DNA from: Bryopsis sp. KO-2023
Lineage: Eukaryota > Chlorophyta > Ulvophyceae > Bryopsidales > Bryopsidaceae
NCBI GenBank assembly: GCA_030272585.1
Contig: BSYQ01000008.1
Span: forward strand, 3,286,001-3,350,000
Direction: 5' to 3'
DNA: 64,000 nucleotides
The translations under genes were made by a program, and so were the position numbers. How positions within the stretch are numbered: the first letter of the stretch is position 1; each line of letters opens with the position of its first letter. Below, piece after piece: positions 1 to 12,269 of the stretch. The notes under the pieces were generated by a model, which searched no databases, had not been told where the DNA came from, and saw only the letters and a program-made list of their open reading frames with translations.

Positions 1-1608
1 AAGAATTTGGTAGATGGTATGGTCTCCTACCAATCACAATTTCAGTTTGCAGAGGAAAGGGTTTTTCCAGGCAGAAAAATTCCATCTCTTGTTTGTCGAA
101 GAGGTGGTTTTTATGCCATAAGAAGTTTGATCTTAAACAGGTGTCTTTTTTGGTTGTTTTTTTTTGGCCCCTGGGGCCTAGCAATAAAATATTGGAGTGG
201 ATTGCATATTAAAAAAAGAGAGGGGAAAAAATATCAGAACTTGCAATGTGAACTCAAACAAATTCAATATCGAGGTGGGTGGTTGGGAGAAAAATTTGTA
301 GTTACAGTTGAATCTCTAAGGGGGAAGAAGGTTAAGAGTTTGACTAGAGATATCGTTCCTCGATTGTGATCCACTATTTTGACAGATTCTGTCAGACGAT
401 TTTATGACTGGCTGATTTTGAAAACAGTCAAGTTTCAATAGCAAGAAGAGGTTTTACTTATATCGAGAGGAGATGGATTTTAGTAAAATCCAAGGGACGT
501 GGTTTTTTAAAACATTGTGCCCGGCTACCCCCTTAAAATCTCCCCCTCTCGAAAAAAAAGAAAGGGAAAAGATGGATTCTCATGAGTACAGTTTTGCCGG
601 GAATGTTGGGAGAAAAAAAGCACTACAGATATATCATTGCCATATTTTGGGTTTCTGGGTCGAGGGGGTTTATGTGTTTCGAGAATCTGGTGTGCTGGGT
701 TTTTTTTTCTTGGAGTTTTATTTAGAGCATAAAAGAAGCAAAAAGAGGAGGGTCAACAGAATGCAGAAAAGGGAAAAGAGAAACTAAAAAAAATGGCAAA
801 AAAAACAAACAAAAAAATACGATTCGGACAGACCAAAAAAAAAACAAAAGGAGGAAGAGTTGGTCTTGATGTGTGTTTTGGAATGCTTTGAACTGTCCCC
901 CTTGAAATATAGGGGGGGAGCTCATCGACCCCGAAAAAGAAATAAAAGAGTTCCACAACATGCACACATGTGGTTTGCTTTTTATATTGTCATAAGCAGA
1001 AACAAGTACAAGTTGCATTTTCGGGTAGGAGCAAAAAGCTTTTGCAGAGAGGTATCTTTTTGCTTCTTGGTGGGATATTTGGGCTAGTGACCCTGATTTG
1101 GGAAAGATTTGGCACCAGTAGCAGATGGCTGGTGGATGCATTCACGTGTTTGCATCGCCCTGTTTTTTTTGTCCAGCCAGGCTTTAGGTTTAGTGGTGGA
1201 ATTCCCCCCTCAAAACTGCCTTGCAACTTTAACTGCTTGTCTTGTTCGGCATTTTGATGGTAGGGGGGAGAGAAGAGGGGGAAAAAGAGCACGGATAGTA
1301 CGTGTTCACGGCACTTCACAATCAATAGGAGTCTTATTTTTGTATTGGGGAGGTATTTGGGGAAGGGGCATTGAATGTCTTGATACGTGTTTTTCATGGA
1401 GGTTTTTTTTGGAAAGAGATCGCATCAAGCGGAAGGAGGGCAGTTTTCCTAAGGTTCAAATTCTTTGTAGGAAACGAGTGGCAAAACTGGTGAACTCGAG
1501 GAATATTTTACAGGCTCTGTTCAAATTTGCTTTTGTAATCGTTCTTTTCTTAACCCTGTTGTTAACCACAGTGCCTGTTAAACTGGGTTTTCTGAACTGG
1601 GTACTACC

Positions 1609-1637
1609 CAGCTGAAAATGTAGTACATTTTCAGCTG
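1609..1637. repeat. Perfect 14-bp inverted repeat with 1-base centre
   Basis: CAGCTGAAAATGTA is followed by a single G and then its exact reverse complement. A direct repeat, AACTGGGTAC, lies just to the left and again just to the right, so the palindrome is framed by a short duplication. It could be a cruciform or hairpin former, or the relic of a small transposon end. No neighbouring gene explains it. Confidence 0.85.
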
Positions 1638-1671
1638 AACTGGGTACATTTTCATAAGGAAAGTGGGGAAA

Positions 1672-1772
1672 TCGACCGAATACTGTGGATTTCCTTTAAA
1701 TGAAGTCTGTTGCATTGTTACTTTTCGACCGAATACTGTAGATTTCCTTTAAATGAAGTTGCATTGTTACTT
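1672..1772 (+). repeat. Two-copy tandem duplication of about 50 bp
   Basis: Unit one (1672-1724) and unit two (1725-1772) share TCGACCGAATACTGT and TTTCCTTTAAATGAAG, then a common GCATTGTTACTT. They differ by one base substitution and a 5-base indel (TCTGT, present only in unit one). The low divergence indicates a recent duplication. No function is evident. Confidence 0.85.
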
Positions 1773-2155
1773 GTAGAAGGTGATTTTCGGAGCAAAATAT
1801 AAATATATATCGAGCATGGCGACGATCAAGGGAATGAAAATTGAGAGCGCCTGAATCGGGCATCGTCCCATGCTCGAAGGGGGTGCAGGAGGTTCAAAAA
1901 GGGGAAAAGAACAGATGCTTGTTTTTTTTGGAGGGTTCACCACATGGCAGCATTCGAACACCTTGGACTAAATCGTTCTTGCTATTTTTTTCTGATCAGT
2001 CAGGATCGCAACATGGGAACGAGCGCCCCAACTTCAAGGGCACATACAGTCAAACAGGCCGAACACACCCCTTCTCTACTCCCCCTTAAGATAATTCTTT
2101 TAAACTGCTCCTAAGCAAGAACATTCGACGGTTAGCTTTATCTTGGCATCGATGA

Positions 2156-2980
2156 CCAAAAAACTCCCGGCCAAAAAACTCCAAACTCCTAACCACCGCC
2201 AGGCTGGTGTTGTCAGCCATAGGGACCAGCAAAGATGCGACACCAGAGGCCGTTCCTCCACCAGCACTTGTTAGTCAATCAGGGACTGACTTCAGTGAAT
2301 GGATGTTTGAGCCAGAACTCGTAACTGCACGAGGAATTTCATAGTCTGTTGCAGCACCCACAGACAATAAATTCGACCAACTGAGTGGAGCGAATCAATT
2401 CGACTGCTCTCCAATCTTCGTCGCGTCTGAACGCGCGCGTTTTCTTATCAAGGTGTACCGGCGAGATGCATGGTACGGTTGCTCGTTTGACGCTCTTTTT
2501 TTTCACCGTGTTGCGAAGAGTGCAGAAGCGGGTGGTGGTAGACCGGCTTCCAGCTGCATTCATTGAATTCCTTGTTTCAGGTATCGAGCCTTTCTGAGAG
2601 TCTTGCGCCGCGACTTGGCATTTTTTTCATATGTTCTACCCGACGTTCTTTTTCTGCAGAGTGTGTCCTTGCTCCGGAGGCCCCCTGGATTGAACATGTT
2701 TTCGTCGATGGTGATGCGATGCGAGACACCATCCAATAAAAAAACCTTACCAGGTGGGGCACCCCACCAAGACTTGTCTCGCTGCGTGTGTGTGTTTTTA
2801 ACCAAGTCCTTATGAAGTCGCACTCGCCCTGGCTCGCACGGATTCGAGGCCGATGGTGTTCCGGCACTGCAGACGTCTCGATGAAGTGGAGTTCAGGGCT
2901 GCAGTCTCAGCTCGGCTGAGTTTGGGCAGGGAATTTCAGTATGTCGCGTCGAGACGGTCTTGACCAGGTGTGTTTTTTCT
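2156..2980 (+). pseudogene. Possible decayed gene, unidentified
   Basis: A GC-richer stretch has one reading frame open from 2156 to 2341, a TAG at 2342-2344, and the same frame open again to 2563. A donor-like AAG|GTGTAC at 2452 can be joined in phase to an acceptor at 2580 (TTTCAG), which opens a further 52 codons. A third open block at about 2815-2938 ends at a good donor, CA|GTATGT. Amino-acid composition is protein-like, but I recognise no family, and the in-frame TAG cannot be removed by an intron of normal size. It may be a broken gene, a transposon remnant or chance. I assign no function. Confidence 0.25.
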
Positions 2981-3406
2981 CCCTCAGGTCGCGCCGCCAT
3001 CGAATTCGTCCTAATCGCTTCGATTGTTTTGGTGTGGTCATTCTAACATTCATGGAGATCTTCGGACGTCATGCATGATGTGTCTGGTGAGTTGTGTCAC
3101 CATAGTGTGTTTGATTTGTCCTGTTTTATCATTGTAAAAATGCTCCCAGCAAATGAGCCAGCTAGCTCACTATCTCTTACACTGGTTTTCTTCCGAGCAC
3201 CACCCTATGGCTGGCATCTGTACAAACTGTTTTCACATCCTCGTAGCCTATGTCTGTCATGGTTGCTTCGATATCGAAAGCACGGTATTCATCCGTCCAT
3301 GGCTCCTTGACCTTCATCAGAGTGAGCAGCACAGGCAGGAATCTTGCTAGGGCTGCACACCTGGTGGTTTGTTTTTTTCAATCGATGTAATAAATCACAG
3401 TTTTAC

Positions 3407-4712
3407 TCATAAATCAAAATCCATACAAAAACATTCGCAACAGTAGTATCCTTTGGAGCTCGTCTTTGGATTCATTTTTGCTGAAAAGAGTTGTTGTTCG
3501 AGCATCCCAGAAAAGAATGATTTTTTGGTCGATTCTTCTAGAAAAGTTTTCAGGAAAAAGAAGGGATAAGAGGGGGGAAGCCACCCCCCTCTTGGATCAA
3601 GTGCATCATGTACAGGGCCGCCATGAAATGATATCTCAGCATTATGTTGGGGTTTCTGAAGAGGACGTACGGCCGTTTCTGGAGCTTCCGATATGCCCTC
3701 AGAATAAACACGAAATTGGAAACCTGGTAAACCCACAAGATGGAGTTCACAAGGGCAAGGTGTATGACGTTCTTTGCGGGAGGCTTGCACCCCCCCCTCA
3801 GCCAAAATGAATCGTACGTCGACGCTTTCTTGGATATTCTGGGAGCTCCAAGGCCACTCACCGGCAGTGCTTTTCTCGTTTTGCGAAGAATTTCATAATG
3901 TTGAAACTGCCGGGGGTGTTGATGGCCGCATTCGCAACGGACGAAAGCACATCATCATCTGCAAGGGATGGAAAAACATGTTTGGTTCTCAAAAAAACAG
4001 AAACAATGAAAAACAGTCCAGTACAAAAAGCAGGTGAATGAGTTTGGACGAAATAACTGTGTAAACAAACAAAAAAATATGCTTTGTTTTTACTGGTTAA
4101 AATCACTGTTCATTTCAAGCACCCAAAATATGAGTTTTTGTTCAAAAAAAAAAAAGAGGATCATGTCGAGCCCATGAAGACTAGTTTTTTTTGTGTTGGA
4201 AGTGAATACTAGAAAATCATAGTTTAATTTTCATGCCTGGAATAGCTACTTCGATACTGTTTATGTTCCCATTATTTTTTATACTGTTTATGTCACCATT
4301 TATTCATTTTTTTTTCTCTGTGAAAAGTTTCTGGAATGGATATTAAAGAAAATCGATAAAAGCCTTGACGATGTTTATTCAATTTCCACCAACCCACTTC
4401 TTCAGCTTTCCAAGAAAGCTTTTCTTTCTTTTTTCACCATCATCCATTCAAAAACGAAGCTCCTACGAAAAAAAAAGGCATCCTCAACTTCGCTAAATAT
4501 TTGCCCATGATGATATTCTTCCATCAGAAAACAGCACCTGCCTTGGAGGCTCGATCGGTCCTCGTGACTGCATGAGTAATCAAACACCTCACATATAATA
4601 TAATATAATATACTATAATATAATATAAATATCTGTCCATTGTGTGGATTTCGAATAGACCTTGCAACGGTGCCGTGGCCAGCGACGACATGAGCAGACA
4701 TAGCGGTGGCAT
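3407..4712 (-). CDS. Small unidentified membrane protein (5 exons)
   Basis: Exons joined by phase on the minus strand are 4712-4661, 4567-4538 (a 30-nt microexon), 3958-3862, 3796-3585 and 3480-3407, giving 154 residues. The N-terminus (MPPLCLLMSSLATAP) resembles a signal peptide. Residues about 65-90 form a hydrophobic segment (HLALVNSILWVYQVSNFVFI) followed by a basic stretch, and a second hydrophobic patch contains MAALYMMHLI. The C-terminus is Cys-rich (YYCCECFC). The last three exons have good splice signals and clearly protein-like sequence. The first two rest mainly on phase agreement and local GC content. I do not recognise the family, so the role is unknown beyond likely membrane location. 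Confidence 0.4.
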
Positions 4713-6839
4713 TCTTTGGCTTTCGATCCTGTCCAGAGTTCAGGGATGAACCACCCCTTCACTCAAACCCAAAGTTACAACATCGTCACTCATGGATTTT
4801 AATATGTTTTTTAATTCGGACATTTTCGAGCTGCAATCATGGTTTTTTGAGATAAAATTGACCAAGTGACAGCTGAATGAAACCCAAGATGATGTTCTGT
4901 GGCTTCTTCATCAGCAATGAAGGGTACACAGGGAAAAAAAGGGGGGGGGGGGAATATTGAAGAAGGGCAACTGAAAGGAAATTACAGATAAAAGCTGGCG
5001 CTACATAACACACACAAATATTAAAAATGATGATAAAATGTATGTATATGTTAGCAACATTTCCATTCGGCCTTCCCTAAACACTATGCACAAAAACACA
5101 CACGCACGAAAACAACTGGACTGGATCTGGGCCATCCTCAGGTCAAAAAGTTTTGTGAAGAGAGGCAAATGCAGAATTGTGGAGTATCCAGAACATAGCT
5201 GCGGGTCTGCAACTTGATGCTTGCATGGGAGAGGCTCGAGTTCTTTCTTGGAATTTAGCCATGGGTCAAAACTGATTTTGATCCATAAAAAAACTATGGC
5301 GGAAAGGAGTCATTCCGTTGGGTAGTTGCTGGCTGTACAAACTGAAGGGACTTTGGTTGGAATAGGGGTTGTACTTTTTACGTATCCAATGAAGCACAGT
5401 CCCTTGAGACACCTTGGGGGATAAGCTCAACAGAATCGCCGTATTTAAAAAACTTCATACATCCATCCAGCCCAAAGTATAGATATATCTTCACATATTT
5501 CTTTCTTCCCCCAAGTATACATTTCTTTGTGAACCCCAAACTCACCTGCCAGGGCAATGATTTCAAAACACAAATTGCAACCAACGACCGACACAGCAAA
5601 CAGCCAGCAGCATACTCTACTATCAGAGACATCATATTAACAAGGCTCTCTCTTTCTCTATCTATCTGTCTGTCTGTCTATCTGTTTCTTGCACGACATC
5701 TTCTATGTATATTAATATGGACAATGATTAATGATTACACTGTTGCCTGCTGTTCTATATATCTTTATATATATAACACATGGCTCCTATATGCACCATG
5801 GTGGTGCTCCATAGGCAATCACGGATATGGAGATCACAGTCGAGAAAAGAAAGTGGTAAAAATTTTCTGCCTCTATACACTTCTCGTAACACATCCACAT
5901 ACCCGATTATCCCCAACGTGCGAGAGAAACCCACCACAACCATCACCGATCCTGGAACAGAATACACTGAAGGCTCTCAACGTGCATCTCTGAAAGAAGA
6001 GTGTCTTCTTTTTTATCATATGATTTTGCTGATTGCCAGTTAGCTGGAACCCCCAGCAAAAGAAGGTGCAAAGGGACAAAAAAAAGGAAAAAACAGAAAA
6101 ACCAACGAACAAAAGAGGGAGACCCTTGTCAAAACCCCCACCAAAATCTGCAAATTTTGAATCGCTGGGTGGGGCCGACGGGGGCCATTGCCATGGGGAA
6201 ACCTGAACAAAAAGCAAGACGTTGGCCGTCATGTTTTTTCTGGGTTTTTTTTTCTTCTGTTTTCCAGATTACAAAATATAAAGGAATGACACCCCAACTC
6301 TTTTTCGTTTTTTTTTCTTCTCCCTTGGATGGTGATGATGTCCCAGTCAATCCCCTCCAATTTCCTCTCACAATTTTTTTTCACCCCACCGAAAAAAGTA
6401 AAAAGTTCGCCTCAGGTTCCCCCCTTCCCCCCCCAAACCCCCCACTTCAATATATCAGAATCCTCCTTTCTGCTCTCCATCCCCTACACACACTCCCATT
6501 TCAGTTTATCACCAAATTAAAAAGAAAAAGAGACTTGAGCGAATCAAAAACAGGTTTTCATTTTTCCTTCCCCCATCTCTTTCTCTCTCTCACTCTTTTT
6601 CACCCCATTTGGCCATGATAAGCACACTATTATCTCTCTCTCACTCTTTTTTTCCCCAATCTTGTAATACCCCATATCCCCACCCCCTCCAAATATGAAA
6701 TCACTCTATGTTTGTGCTCTGCTGGCTAAGTTTTTTCTTTTTTACGGAGGGGAGGGGGTCAGATCGACCCGCCAAAACAACACGAGCGTGGAGGCGGCGG
6801 CGGCATCGTTGCCCTCCTCGGTCGCCCTGCAAAACTCCC
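4713..6839. other. Intergenic region between the small membrane gene and RBM39
   Basis: No supported gene. From about 5.1 to 6.8 kb the + strand is A+C-rich, as expected for the downstream flank of the minus-strand RBM39 gene. The region holds an imperfect AT repeat (about 4600-4630), a TCTA/TCTG simple repeat (about 5645-5690) and one copy of a dispersed repeat (5297-5380). Short hydrophobic minus-strand frames at 5378-5635 and 5755-5967 have passable splice signals but could not be joined into a gene. Confidence 0.5.
5297..5380 (+). repeat. Dispersed repeat family R1, copy A
   Basis: Shares GGAAAGGAGT, ATTC.GTTGG.TAGTTG and GAAGGGACTTTGG..TGG with copies at 28026-28164 (+) and 38163-38296 (-). 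This copy is shorter and lacks the T-run and GAATTCAACA end of the other two. No coding capacity or clear terminal repeats are visible. Confidence 0.65.
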
Positions 6840-9800
6840 TCACACATCGAAGTGAGAATTGTAGACTTGCGCGAACTGGTACTCTGCTACGATCTGACGC
6901 CCTGCGAACCAACGCCCATGTAACGCCCGCTGCGAGGCGACGGACCCCTCCGTCTTTGCAAACTTCACGTATACGAAGCCCTGCACCACACGATGGAAAA
7001 AAACAACAAAACGTCAGCAAAGCGAGCAAACGTCGCTCCCCACGTTGGCATCGAAAACACTTCCGTGTTTTTCGACTTTTTTTTTTTGGTCCCTGCTTCC
7101 CCCTCTCCCTCTCTCTCCCTCCGCTCCTGTTAGATATACTTAGTAATACTTTAGTAGTTGTGTACTTTTAGAAGGGGGAAAAAGAAAGAAAAAAAATAAA
7201 CCACACCGAAACATAAAAAAAAACCCTGTCAACCCTGGCAAACCGTTTCTGCAATATCGATGCACCACACTATTTCACCACCCTGTTGCCTGTGGAGAAA
7301 CACATAGAAAACGCTTGCTTAGAGCATTGGATTCCTCAACCACTGCTTTAGGAGCGGGGACGGTGACTCTCTCATCACTGCACATCCTCTCAAAAACACA
7401 ACCTCCACTGGAGGAAACCCCCAACACTTTCCCTAACCGGGGTATCAGCCACAGTTCAGCTTCCTTCCCCCACCCAAAAGAATCATCCACATCCTTGGGC
7501 TCTACACCAAAAACCCAATACAGGGTTTGTACCACCGTGTGTGTGGTGGCTGTATTTACTATCGTATGTGTTAATTTAACATAAGTATCCTGTAAGGATA
7601 TCATGCCATACCTTGCTTCCTTTGTCCACGTGAATGTGAAGCACCTCGCCATACTTACTGCACTCCTCCTTTACCTCATCCTCAATGTCTGACTCCCAAC
7701 TGGGCTCTGTCTCCCTGCAGAAACACAACCTCCATCAGCGTAAAAAACAAAGAGGATGAAATGGCAAAAAATGAGACAATGAAATGTTTTGAAATGTTTT
7801 TCAAAAAGTGGAAAAACAAAACGGCAAAAACTGAAAAAACGGAATGGCAAAAACTTCAAAAAAATGGAAACTTTATGGGCTTCATTATGGACGTGTCGAA
7901 CACACACACTCCCGTCCCGTTCTTTCCAATCACAAGACATCCATACATATATATATATATCACCCACACCGGCATGTGTGCTCGTTTTTATCTAACAAGC
8001 CCAGTTTCGACACCACGCAGCACTTACGTTTCAGGATTGAACATGTTCTTGATCAACAGACACTGTGTTGGGATGGGTGATGCCGGGCCGAGCAGCCCCT
8101 GATCCAAAGCCATGGGATTCGGAACGGACGGATGCTGCACTTGAGCAGGCATCATGCTCATCCCTGCAACCCCAGAGGTAACGTTCGGGACGCCGAACGC
8201 AGACGTCGGTTGAAGTCCTGCAGAGTTGGCCAGGCGATTCATCAAAGCAGCCCGGGCATGGGACGATAACCGCATTCCACCTCCCATTTCTGCAGCACAC
8301 AGGACCAGATACCAACAGAGTCAGTGCGTCAGACAGGCACTGCCTGCCCTCTCCCCCCAGTGTCGGGCATTCTTGACCAACGTATCGATGTGAGGACATT
8401 GCCACTCAGCATATCAGTCGATCAGTTGCATGTGTGTGCGCAATCTTAGGTATCATTCATTCCGTTTCATCATCCAGTCTGTTTCTTTTTTTTTCCCAGT
8501 TCCTACATACCTCCAGGACCAGGTCAAGATCACAGCTGGAACAAAAGGCAGGGTGAAGTCCTGAAAACAGGTGATTGTGATCAGCATTACCCTTCCAAGA
8601 ACCCTGATGAAGAGGGCATCTCAAATGAACACGAATCTAATACATCTATCTAACCATGCCTCCCGACATGTCCATCCATCCAGACAGACATGCATCCATC
8701 CAAGGTGAAGGATCACCCAGCTCTATTTTTAGCTGAGCCCCGCCCCGAAAATCCAAAGATGCTTGAATACAGGTGTGCATCCCTGCCAGGCATATCAACA
8801 TGGACATATTTTAATATAGCTTTATTTCACGACGTATCGCTCACCATCCTCTTCGTCCAGCTCCCCAAGGCCGGCCATCCCGACATCAGCGCTCGACACG
8901 GACGCGATCTGAACTCTGAGGGGTGTGCCGACGATTTCCAGTCCGTTCAATTGCTGCATGGCTTTGGTGGCGTCAGACATGAGCTTGAACCTGGGAAGAC
9001 ACGCAACAGAAGCCATGAGAATGCTGTTCCTATTTTTGGACATCGATAGGGATGCATCGAACGTGCAGTACCAACCATCCACGATAAGCAGCTTCCTTGT
9101 CTTTCGTAAAGAATGCGAATACTTTTCCCTTCCAAACGTATTGCAAGAACTGCTGGCCTGTCCATCGTGTTTCTCATTCTTTCCCTGGGTAGTGGCAGCA
9201 AGTGATGGATTTATTTCTTCTATTTTGTTTCAACTTACTGCACATATCCATATCCTTGCGAAGCTCCAGAGGAATCTTTCACCACTTGAATGAAATCCAG
9301 CTCTCCGAACGGCTCAAAAATCTTCCGTAAGTCATTTTCCTGAGAAAACGCGAACCACCGATTGTGAACTGGAGGGTGGCAACATGCATAATAATTAAAA
9401 AAAATATATATATATATATATATATATTTATTTTTTGCAAACACAAGCCACCAGACCAAAGCCTTGATGTGGCCGGATTCCTGGTGCAATTTGATAAGCT
9501 TCGAACCAGCTCAATTCCTTCCTCATTCTTATTCACACTCATTCTTTCGTCCCAACCAAAAAAATAACACCACCACCGTCTTTGTGAATTCCCAGACAGA
9601 CATACAAATCTACCTTCCTTCCTTTTAACATTGATGAGAAATCAAAATGTTAACAGTACCTGGATCCCAACGTGGAGGCTGCTTATGCACAATTTGCAAG
9701 GACCCGTGCTGGTTCCCAGTCCGGTCCCCAACAGCGCTGCGGCGGCTGCTTGGTTTTGTTGCTGCTGCTGCTGCGCCTCCCATGCCAGGTTCTTCTCAGC

Positions 9801-11857
9801 CTTTCAGCAGCAAACAAACGCAAATTGTTGGGTCCATTTTCATTTCGTGCGTTAATGTTTTTCTTTCCCTCCTTGTTAAAATTACGAGAAGAAGAACAAG
9901 GAATTCCATGAATAATATTGCAGCATTGTATAATGGGAAATTCCCCCCACACAACCTGGAGAGCTACCATGTTGATTCAAACACTGGAACCTTATATTAA
10001 TAACGTGCAAGTCTTTTACGGGCGAAAACGTTTTGATATTAGTTTCAATTGACACTAAGGCCCCCTCACCCCCCTTTTCCCATTCTCTATCTACAATCAC
10101 CCCTTATTTCGATCGAGGAAAATTTGCAGAAAGCACATCGCGATGAATGACCTGTCACTGTACTCGAGCAAAATCATTTGTTGAATTATAAAATTATTCA
10201 TGATCATTCAATTATAAAATTACTCATGACCATTTACTTAATTTTTTATTTAGGGGGAAATTTGTATATAATCCCGTTGGCATCTCACCTCTGAAGCTTT
10301 CACCATGACCGCTTGACCCATCAGCACTTGCCCAGTCAAAGCCAGAGCATTCAACACATCCTCCTACAAAAAAAAATGCAACACAGAATGAACAAATCCT
10401 CAGGACACCCCCTCCTTACCCCCTCTCTTTTTTTTTGGCACTTTGGGCCATCCTCTCAACTCACCTGATTCTCAAACTCCACATATGCAAACCCTTTCGA
10501 TTTTCTGGTGTTCCTGTCCATGATGATTTTCACATCGATGACTTTTCCCGCTTTGGAAAAGAATTCGTAGATGTCCCGGTCCTCCGCTTTGAGGTTTAGA
10601 TTGTAAGCGAAAATGGTTCTGGTGTCCCTCTCCAGCTCCCTCATTTCTCTTTCGCGTTCCCTGGCTGCTCTGACTTCGGCAGGCGTCCTCTCTCTGGGCA
10701 GGTTGATGTAAAAAACAAACTCAAAAAACTTTTTGAAACGTAACCAGAAACCTCTCTCTCTGTTTCTGTCGAATTTCAACAGAGCTGCAAGAGCACTTTG
10801 GTATTGAGCACTTTTCTAACAGTTTTTCTTTTTTTTTGGATGAGGCGGAAACTGCCATTGATAAAACAAAAATATGTTTTTGAAAAAATAACGAAAAAAA
10901 AAATCCGATGTGAAAACTATGGTTAAGAATGAAGATAACAAAAAACTTACACAATGTGATAACAAGATTAAGAAATATTATAAAAAATGGTAATATAATG
11001 TGAAGAAAAAACCATAGAAAAAAAACGATGTAATGCATCACTTTTGTCACCACAATATATATTTGGCAAAAGAAAGATAAAGTTTTTTGCCGGGCAGGTC
11101 CCTGTTGAGAGTCCTTCCAATAGAAACGTTCTCATACACATTTTTGCTGGGGCCATTTTCTCAAGGAGGAAAAAAACCCTGAAGTTGAGAAAAGGAGGGG
11201 GGGGTTGAGAGTTGCCATCAAGAAATATTAACAGCTGAAAGACGACCCATCACTGCTTTTATTTTCCCATTTTTGTGGGGATGGATGGAACTTCAAAAAA
11301 GACAGTTTGAGGCAATTGTCTGGGACCTTCTCAGTACACACCTCCTTGGAGAGCGCGAAGCCCTCTTTCTGTCTCGGCCCTTCGACCGGGAACGAGATTT
11401 GGACCTCCTCCTGCGATGCCGACGCGACGGTGATGCGGACCTCGACCTGCGCCTGTTGCGCCTCTCCCTGTCCCTATCGGATTCCCTGTCGCGTTTCCTA
11501 TCTCGGTCGCCCCTCGCGCGATCGCTACCACCTCTGTCCCTCTCCCTGTCTCGGTTGTTGTGGTCTCGCTCCCTGTCTCTCGTACTTCTGCGAGCGCGGT
11601 CCCTGTCACGTGTTCGACCGGATTCGCGACCTCCCTCTCGACCGCGCTCCACATCCCCGTTCGCTGCAGCTCCGTTTTCTTTCTGTTCCAGTTGTTTCTC
11701 GAGGTAATCGTACCTGCGCGTTTCAAGTGGCAAAAACAAGAGACAACAACGCAAGGTTGAGAACAAGAAATCGAACGGGGATCGGGACACAAATTGGGAA
11801 AAAAGAAAACGCGAGCGTTTGTTTTCGCATATGAACCTACTCGTCGAAGTCCGCCAT
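6840..11857 (-). CDS. RNA-binding splicing factor, RBM39/CAPER family
   Basis: Ten exons join in phase: 11857-11841, 11713-11342, 10693-10465, 10363-10289, 9800-9660, 9339-9239, 8990-8845, 8289-8028, 7714-7612 and 6980-6840. They give 528 residues, close to the roughly 530 of human RBM39. Residues about 25-130 form an Arg/Ser/Asp RS domain (RSRSASPSRRHRRRRSKS). RRM1 (about 150-230) carries TIFAYNL and KGFAYVEF. A poly-Gln linker precedes RRM2 (about 266-345; KLCISSLH, GYGYVQF). An ALMNRLA/NMFNPET linker leads to a C-terminal UHM-type RRM (about 440-525; GFVYVKF, and GRWFAGR with the Arg-x-Phe signature). In other organisms the family bridges U2AF-type interactions at the 3' splice site and acts as a transcription coactivator in the nucleus. 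The gene is divergent from eS27 across about 0.4 kb. Order, length and motifs make the family assignment secure. Confidence 0.93.
10184..10232. repeat. Short tandem repeat in an RBM39 intron
   Basis: AATTATAAAATTA(T/C)TCATGA(T/C)CATT occurs twice in a row with two or three differences. It lies in the intron between RBM39 exons 4 and 5. No function is evident. Confidence 0.7.
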
Positions 11858-12269
11858 GGCTGGGGTGGTGGTTGTCGGTCGGCTCCGTTGGCTGTTGCAC
11901 CAGCTGCAATGAGAAAAGAGAAAAAGATCGGTGCAAAGAGGAGTGGAAGCCTTGAATGTGGTGTCGGAGTGTCGATTGGATGCTGGGGCGAGCCAGGGCG
12001 ATTTTTGTGGGAGGCGTAAAAAGAACTGGGGGGCGAAATTTGAAAATTTGAAAATTCTGTCGCTGCCTGGATCGAAAATGAGGTCTGATGAGGGGAAGGA
12101 ATGAGGAAATTGGCAGGGCGCCAATAAAACCTCTTCCCACCACCAAATGTTCCTCTCACCAGCACAGCGTTGCGCCGCCAGGTTAGGAGTCGGAGTGGAT
12201 TTTGGAGCGAGAAAAAAGAGGGTTACTTTCATTGGCGGAGCGCTCGGCGTTTGAAGGAGACTTGAGAAA
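11858..12269. promoter_or_regulatory. Shared promoter region between RBM39 (-) and eS27 (+)
   Basis: The start codons are 412 bp apart and point away from each other. The interval must hold the 5' UTRs and promoters of both genes, and no other gene fits. No TATA box or named element is convincing. Bidirectional activity is an inference from layout. Confidence 0.55.

Larger units (their letters stand above)
1..3406. other. Low-coding region left of the first gene
   Basis: I find no well-supported gene here. Bases 1-1600 are G+T-rich on the + strand with many T runs. In this window that is how the sense strand of introns and 3' flanks looks, so this may be the downstream flank of a + strand gene lying to the left. 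The stretch also holds a near-perfect palindrome (1609-1637), a direct duplication (1672-1772) and a GC-richer patch (2156-2980) that could be a decayed gene; these have their own entries. The long open frame at 1109-1615 starts at TTG and has no recognisable protein character. Confidence 0.5.

Noticed and set aside
1109..1615. Plus-strand open frame of 168 codons
   Set aside because: It begins at TTG, lies in G+T-rich noncoding-like sequence, and ends in a repetitive hydrophobic tail without family features.
4598..4630. TATAATA-type repeat as a promoter
   Set aside because: It is an imperfect simple repeat lying within an intron of the small membrane protein model, with no transcript start nearby.
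8385..8470. Possible minus-strand C/D snoRNA in an RBM39 intron (ATGATGA with several CTGA)
   Set aside because: No terminal stem pairs the ends, and several CTGA sites make the choice of box D arbitrary.
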